Assembly: GCA_946221765.1 (NCBI GenBank)
Contig: CAMIMK010000097.1
Span: 1-9,700, forward strand
Length of the DNA: 9,700 bases
Source: an uncultured Rhodovulum sp.
Lineage (GTDB): Bacteria > Pseudomonadota > Alphaproteobacteria > Rhodobacterales > Rhodobacteraceae
Reading direction: 5' to 3'
Shown: in pieces, positions 7,608 to 9,700 of the stretch
Layout of the letters: the number at the start of each line of letters is the position of its first letter
Position numbering within the stretch: the stretch's first letter is position 1
Translations under genes and position numbers: made by a program
The notes under the pieces: generated by a model
Databases searched by the model: none
What the model saw: the letters and a program-made list of their open reading frames with translations, nothing else
What the model was told of the DNA's origin: nothing

Positions 7608-8639
7608 TCAGGGCTGCGAAGAGGACGCCGCGTCTTGGACTTGTGGCGCCGGTGCGTCTTCGCCGTTGACGGGCGGGAGAGTCGTGACGCCGCCGCGGCT
7701 TGATCCGCGCACGACCTGAATACGGGAAACCTGCTCGGGGATCGTCCGCTGCACCTCGGCCCGCAGGAGCGAGGTCACGTCCGCGTCGAGGGTCAGGTTG
7801 CCCATGTCGGGAATGGGCCTGCGGCTGCGCAGGGACGGGCCGCCACCGGCCCGGTCGAGGGCCAGCGTCTCGGTCATCTGTTTGCGCTCGTCCATCGCCT
7901 CGCCGCCATCACGGACCGAGTTGAGCGCAAGGGCCAGCGTCCCGAGGGTGCTGGCGAGGGTGATTTCCTCGGCCTCGCGCGGCGTCACCTGCAAGGTCGC
8001 GGTGCGCGGAATCGGCGGGGTGACGATGGCGTCCACGCCCGCGGCGGGCGCGGTATGGCTTACGCGGTTGTCGAGGGCGAGCAGGCGGATATTGCGCGCC
8101 ACGGTCTCGCTCGCATGAATGTCGCGGGGCTTGTCGGCCTCGCTGTGACCCTTGCCTTCACTGTCCTTGGCGGTGATGGTATAGGTCAGGATCAGGTCCA
8201 CCCAGTCGCCGGGCAGCGCCAGGCCGCTCAGGCCGGCGGTCTCGTTGATCGGGATCGAGATCGCCCGCTTGCCCTGGGGCAGGACGGCGGCGAGAAAGCC
8301 CCGGTCACCGGGCTGCACCACCGCAGACCGTGCGATCGGCACACCCGCGGGCAGCATCTGCCGGGCAACGCTGCCAGTCAGGAAGCTCTTGCCATCAGCA
8401 TCGGCCACGATCATTTCGGCACCGATCGCCCGTTCGGGCATCGGCATGTGACCGAGGTGCTCGGGTTGGAGAATGGCGCCGGCGGCGAGGGCCGCCACCG
8501 GCACAAAGACCTCCCGCGCCTTCGGAGCCTCTGCCTGAGGCGTCGGCTTCGGCGTCGGTGCCTGAAGCTCCCGGAACAGGTAGAAGCCGGTACCCCCGGC
8601 CGCCACAATCGCGGACAGGACAAAGATCATGATGCGCAT
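7608..8639 (-). CDS. cpaB: Tad pilus assembly protein CpaB/RcpC (SAF domain)
   Basis: A 343-residue periplasmic protein anchored by an N-terminal membrane segment or signal (residues 3-22, MIFVLSAIVAAGGTGFYLF). A Pro-rich linker (27-40) leads to a SAF domain (about 43-107; VFVPVAALAAGAILQPEHL, then LPAGVPIARSAV) and the RcpC/CpaB domain (about 114-245; LPQGKRAISIPINETAGLSG, LPGDWVDLILTY, ATLQVTPREAEEITLA). The C-terminal tail is low complexity and rich in Pro, Ser and Gln. Family members act in the periplasm with the CpaC secretin and may contact peptidoglycan through the SAF fold. The ATG has GAGG 7 bases upstream (plus-strand 8647-8650). It follows flp1 after 60 bases that contain a strong hairpin. 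Its stop shares one base with a possible ATG of cpaC. Confidence 0.95.
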   Translation of the reverse strand: MRIMIFVLSAIVAAGGTGFYLFRELQAPTPKPTPQAEAPKAREVFVPVAALAAGAILQPEHLGHMPMPERAIGAEMIVADADGKSFLTGSVARQMLPAGVPIARSAVVQPGDRGFLAAVLPQGKRAISIPINETAGLSGLALPGDWVDLILTYTITAKDSEGKGHSEADKPRDIHASETVARNIRLLALDNRVSHTAPAAGVDAIVTPPIPRTATLQVTPREAEEITLASTLGTLALALNSVRDGGEAMDERKQMTETLALDRAGGGPSLRSRRPIPDMGNLTLDADVTSLLRAEVQRTIPEQVSRIQVVRGSSRGGVTTLPPVNGEDAPAPQVQDAASSSQP

Positions 8640-8663
8640 TGCGGGACCTCGGACAACGGAGCT

Positions 8664-8683
8664 GGCCGGGCAATGGCCCGGCC
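8664..8683 (-). terminator. Perfect stem-loop between flp1 and cpaB (candidate attenuator or mRNA 3'-end stabiliser)
   Basis: GGCCGGGC (8664-8671) and GCCCGGCC (8676-8683) pair perfectly over 8 GC-only base pairs with a 4-base loop. It lies 16 bases after the flp1 stop and 24 bases before the cpaB start. There is no T-run, so a full intrinsic terminator is unlikely. Such a stem could protect the 3' end of a short flp mRNA, or partially stop transcription, so that pilin is made in excess over the assembly proteins. Confidence 0.5.
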
Positions 8684-8699
8684 GCAGGCTTGGCGAGGG

Positions 8700-8888
8700 T
8701 CAGTTGGTCGTCGCGGTCTCGAGCGTCGAAGCGACACCGGAGAAGGTCGACCTCAGCTCCCTGCTGACGGCCTGGAGGGCCCCGATGATGGCGACGGCGA
8801 TCAGGGCGGCCAGCAGGCCGTATTCGATCGCAGTGGCACCCTTCTCGTCGGTGCCGACGCGCTTGATGCAAGTCAGATATCTCTTCAT
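8700..8888 (-). CDS. flp: Flp-family type IVb prepilin, probable major pilin
   Basis: A 62-residue prepilin. The leader (residues 1-17, ending DEKG) is followed by ATAIEYGLLAALIAVAII, the Flp signature. Cleavage by the prepilin peptidase is expected after Gly17, leaving Glu22 at mature position +5 and Tyr23 beside it, and a mature pilin of about 45 residues. The hydrophobic stretch 18-40 is the membrane and pilus-core helix, followed by a short Ser/Thr-rich tail. The ATG has AGGAG 7 bases upstream (plus-strand 8896-8900). As first gene of the assembly operon, next to the A+T-rich promoter region and ahead of a stem-loop, it is the best candidate for the abundant pilin subunit. Confidence 0.95.
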   Translation of the reverse strand: MKRYLTCIKRVGTDEKGATAIEYGLLAALIAVAIIGALQAVSRELRSTFSGVASTLETATTN

Positions 8889-8900
8889 CGTCCCACTCCT

Positions 8901-8912
8901 GTTACTCGTAAC
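8901..8912. promoter_or_regulatory. 12-bp perfect palindrome in the flp1 leader, candidate operator
   Basis: GTTAC-TC-GTAAC forms two 5-base arms with a 2-base centre. It lies just upstream of the flp1 Shine-Dalgarno sequence and about 10 bases downstream of the candidate -10 box, at or just after the expected transcription start. That position suits a repressor operator or a small 5' RNA stem. I do not recognise the regulator. Confidence 0.3.
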
Positions 8913-9030
8913 TACAGGCGCGATATTTCACGCACAGTCTTGCTACCACAACAAGCCAATCTATCAACTTCATTCTAGTTAGCTATTTTTCGAATTTGTT
9001 TATCATAAATAAGTATGTATTTAAAACGAG
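8913..9030. promoter_or_regulatory. A+T-rich intergenic regulatory region between the two flp genes
   Basis: The 142-base gap between flp1 and flp2 changes abruptly in composition. I count 17 G or C in the 70 bases from 8961 to 9030, in a window that is otherwise strongly G+C-rich. It contains runs of A and T and the short palindromes TTTATCATAAA (8999-9009) and TTCGAA (8989-8994). No convincing reading frame is present. It most likely holds promoter and regulator sites for the flp1 operon, and may also hold the end of the flp2 transcript, although I see no clear terminator there. Confidence 0.6.
8923..8951 (-). promoter_or_regulatory. Candidate promoter of the flp1-cpaBCDEF-tadBC operon
   Basis: On the minus strand TTGTGG (plus 8946-8951) and AAATAT (plus 8923-8928) are separated by 17 bases, a sigma70-like layout. 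Each box matches the consensus at only three of six positions, so the exact boxes are uncertain. Location supports a promoter: it is the only non-coding, A+T-rich stretch ahead of the tightly packed operon, and transcription would start about 27 bases before the flp1 ATG. I looked for a sigma54 GG-N10-GC pattern here and did not find one. Confidence 0.35.
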
Positions 9031-9234
9031 TTAATGGTCATTTTGTTTCTGAATGGCGCTCAGGTTTTCGGCAACATCCGAAAAGCTGTCTTTAAGCTGG
9101 CTCCCGAGAAGCTGGATGGACAGCGCAAGCGCCATGGCCACCAGCGCGGCCAGGAGAGCGTATTCGATGGCGGTCGCGCCGCAGGCGTCGCGGCCCAGCC
9201 GGATCACGATCTTCCAGGGGGCGGTGATCCGCAT
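9031..9234 (-). CDS. Second Flp-family type IVb prepilin
   Basis: A 67-residue prepilin read from the ATG at 9232-9234, which has GGAG 7 bases upstream (plus-strand 9242-9245). An upstream in-frame ATG at 9315 would add 27 mostly Arg-rich residues and is unlikely. The leader is 19 residues ending GRDACG, and cleavage is expected after Gly19. The mature protein begins ATAIEYALLAALVAMALALS, with Glu at +5 and Tyr at +6, and is about 48 residues long. It differs from flp1 by Ala for the Gly after the Glu-Tyr pair and by a charged tail (KDSF, QKQNDH) in place of a Ser/Thr-rich one. Same strand as the operon but separated from flp1 by the A+T-rich region. It could be a minor or alternative pilin. 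Confidence 0.92.
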   Translation of the reverse strand: MRITAPWKIVIRLGRDACGATAIEYALLAALVAMALALSIQLLGSQLKDSFSDVAENLSAIQKQNDH

Positions 9235-9341
9235 CGCAGGGCTCCGGCTATGGCGCCAGCGGCGGCGCGCGTGACACACCCTAGGGCGCCTCCGTTTCGC
9301 AGGGATTAACACCATGACTTCCAGGGCTTGCCTCTCAGAGT

Positions 9342-9383
9342 CTGTCTGGAAACCCGGATGGGTCGGTCCGGGGTTCCAGACAG
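9342..9383. terminator. Strong 42-base imperfect hairpin, candidate terminator of the gene ending at 9388
   Basis: CTGTCTGGAA (9342-9351) pairs perfectly with TTCCAGACAG (9374-9383). After a single A-G mismatch (9352/9373), CCCGGA (9353-9358) pairs with TCCGGG (9367-9372). The loop is 8 bases. That gives 16 pairs of 17. It begins 4 bases after the stop of the minus-strand frame at 9388 and lies upstream of flp2, so a transcription stop for the unknown gene fits. No T-run follows on either strand, so it could instead be an RNA stability element or a dispersed palindromic repeat. Confidence 0.5.
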
Positions 9384-9387
9384 GTAC

Positions 9388-9700
9388 TCAGTCCAGGCGA
9401 TCCTCGCCGCGGCGCACGGCGGTTTCGGCGGCCGACTGCCGTCCAGCCGAGGCCGTCCAGCCGGGCGGCGCCTCCGCCGGCTTGACCGTCGCCGCCCGCC
9501 CTGCCCCGCCGACGACCTTCTCCAGCCGCCGCACGTCGAGCCCGGCCATCCGGCCCGTCGCCGATTGGGCGGGCGGCTGGTCACTGCGGGCAATGCGGAT
9601 GATCAGCGGCCCGCGGGTCTTGCGGACCAGGTTCACCCGCGGCACCTCCACCTCGGCCACGGCGGCGGGCGGCGGCAGGCGGGTCGCCAGCGGCGGCGCG
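9388..9700 (-). CDS. Unrecognised protein, C-terminal part (5' end outside window)
   Basis: An open frame entering from the right edge with no stop until TGA at 9388-9390, giving at least 103 codons. I do not recognise the family. Visible features are a Pro/Ala-rich stretch at the edge (PPLATRLPPPAAVAEVEV), a short basic and hydrophobic patch RVNLVRKTRGPLIIRIARSD that could form a beta hairpin, then a low-complexity tail rich in Ala, Gly, Pro and charged residues. A GTG at 9658-9660 is available as an internal start, but the frame stays open through the window edge and I see no clear Shine-Dalgarno sequence for it. A strong hairpin follows the stop, which fits the end of a real transcript. 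It may be an exported or linker-rich protein, but nothing shown here ties it to the pilus. Confidence 0.5.
   Translation of the reverse strand, partial: APPLATRLPPPAAVAEVEVPRVNLVRKTRGPLIIRIARSDQPPAQSATGRMAGLDVRRLEKVVGGAGRAATVKPAEAPPGWTASAGRQSAAETAVRRGEDRLD

Noticed and set aside
8940..8970. Sigma54-type promoter upstream of flp1
   Set aside because: A GG and a GC occur in a suggestive stretch on the minus strand, but 12 bases lie between them instead of 10, so the spacing is wrong.
8055..8978. A 307-codon plus-strand frame across cpaB, flp1 and the intergenic region
   Set aside because: It is antisense to two recognised genes, it runs through the A+T-rich promoter region, and its composition is that of a shadow frame.
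9234..9315. Upstream ATG extension of the second pilin gene (94 residues in all)
   Set aside because: The added 27 residues are Arg-rich and unlike a prepilin leader. The ATG at 9232-9234 has a Shine-Dalgarno sequence at good spacing and gives a normal leader length.
9332..9340. Small palindrome CTCTCAGAG beside the large hairpin
   Set aside because: Four-base arms are expected by chance, and it adds nothing to the adjacent strong hairpin.
1..9700. CRISPR arrays, tRNA or rRNA genes, insertion sequences
   Set aside because: I saw no regularly spaced repeats, no cloverleaf-like segment, no transposase motifs and no long terminal inverted repeats flanking a gene.

Overview
The window is a Tad/Flp (type IVc) pilus assembly locus from a high-GC alphaproteobacterium. 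The gene order and naming fit the cpa-type loci of Caulobacter, Rhizobiales and relatives: flp, cpaB, cpaC, cpaD, cpaE, cpaF, tadB, tadC. Third codon positions are strongly G/C and most genes overlap or are separated by a few bases. I cannot fix the genus from the sequence.

Layout from left to right. Bases 1-405 (+) hold the C-terminal part of an alpha/beta-fold hydrolase, cut by the window edge and possibly frameshifted near its nucleophile motif. It converges with the end of the pilus operon. From 8888 down to 430 on the minus strand runs one continuous gene set: flp1 pilin (8888-8700), cpaB (8639-7608), cpaC secretin (about 7539-5938), cpaD lipoprotein (5941-5291), cpaE/TadZ (5285-4077), cpaF/TadA ATPase (4073-2427), tadB (2442-1432) and tadC (1419-430). 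Upstream of flp1 is a strikingly A+T-rich stretch of about 120 bases that is the obvious place for the operon promoter. Beyond it lies a second, divergent Flp prepilin gene (flp2, 9234-9031, minus), then a strong hairpin (9342-9383), then the 3' end of an unrecognised minus-strand reading frame that runs off the window.

How the genes work together, from family knowledge: Flp prepilins are inserted in the inner membrane and cleaved after a Gly in a G|xxxxEY motif. The CpaF hexamer hydrolyses ATP to drive the TadB/TadC inner-membrane platform, CpaE/TadZ places the machine in the cell, and the CpaC secretin with CpaB and the CpaD lipoprotein forms the periplasmic and outer-membrane conduit. The prepilin peptidase (CpaA/TadV), TadD and the minor pseudopilins TadE/F/G are not in the window and must lie elsewhere if the system works.

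I see no wholly new system. The items most worth a second look are a probable one-base deletion in the hydrolase, an apparent duplication of the N-terminal helical module of CpaF, a CpaE receiver domain that keeps canonical phosphorylation residues, intercistronic hairpins after flp1 and after cpaB, a short perfect palindrome beside the putative flp1 promoter, and the strong 42-base hairpin upstream of flp2.
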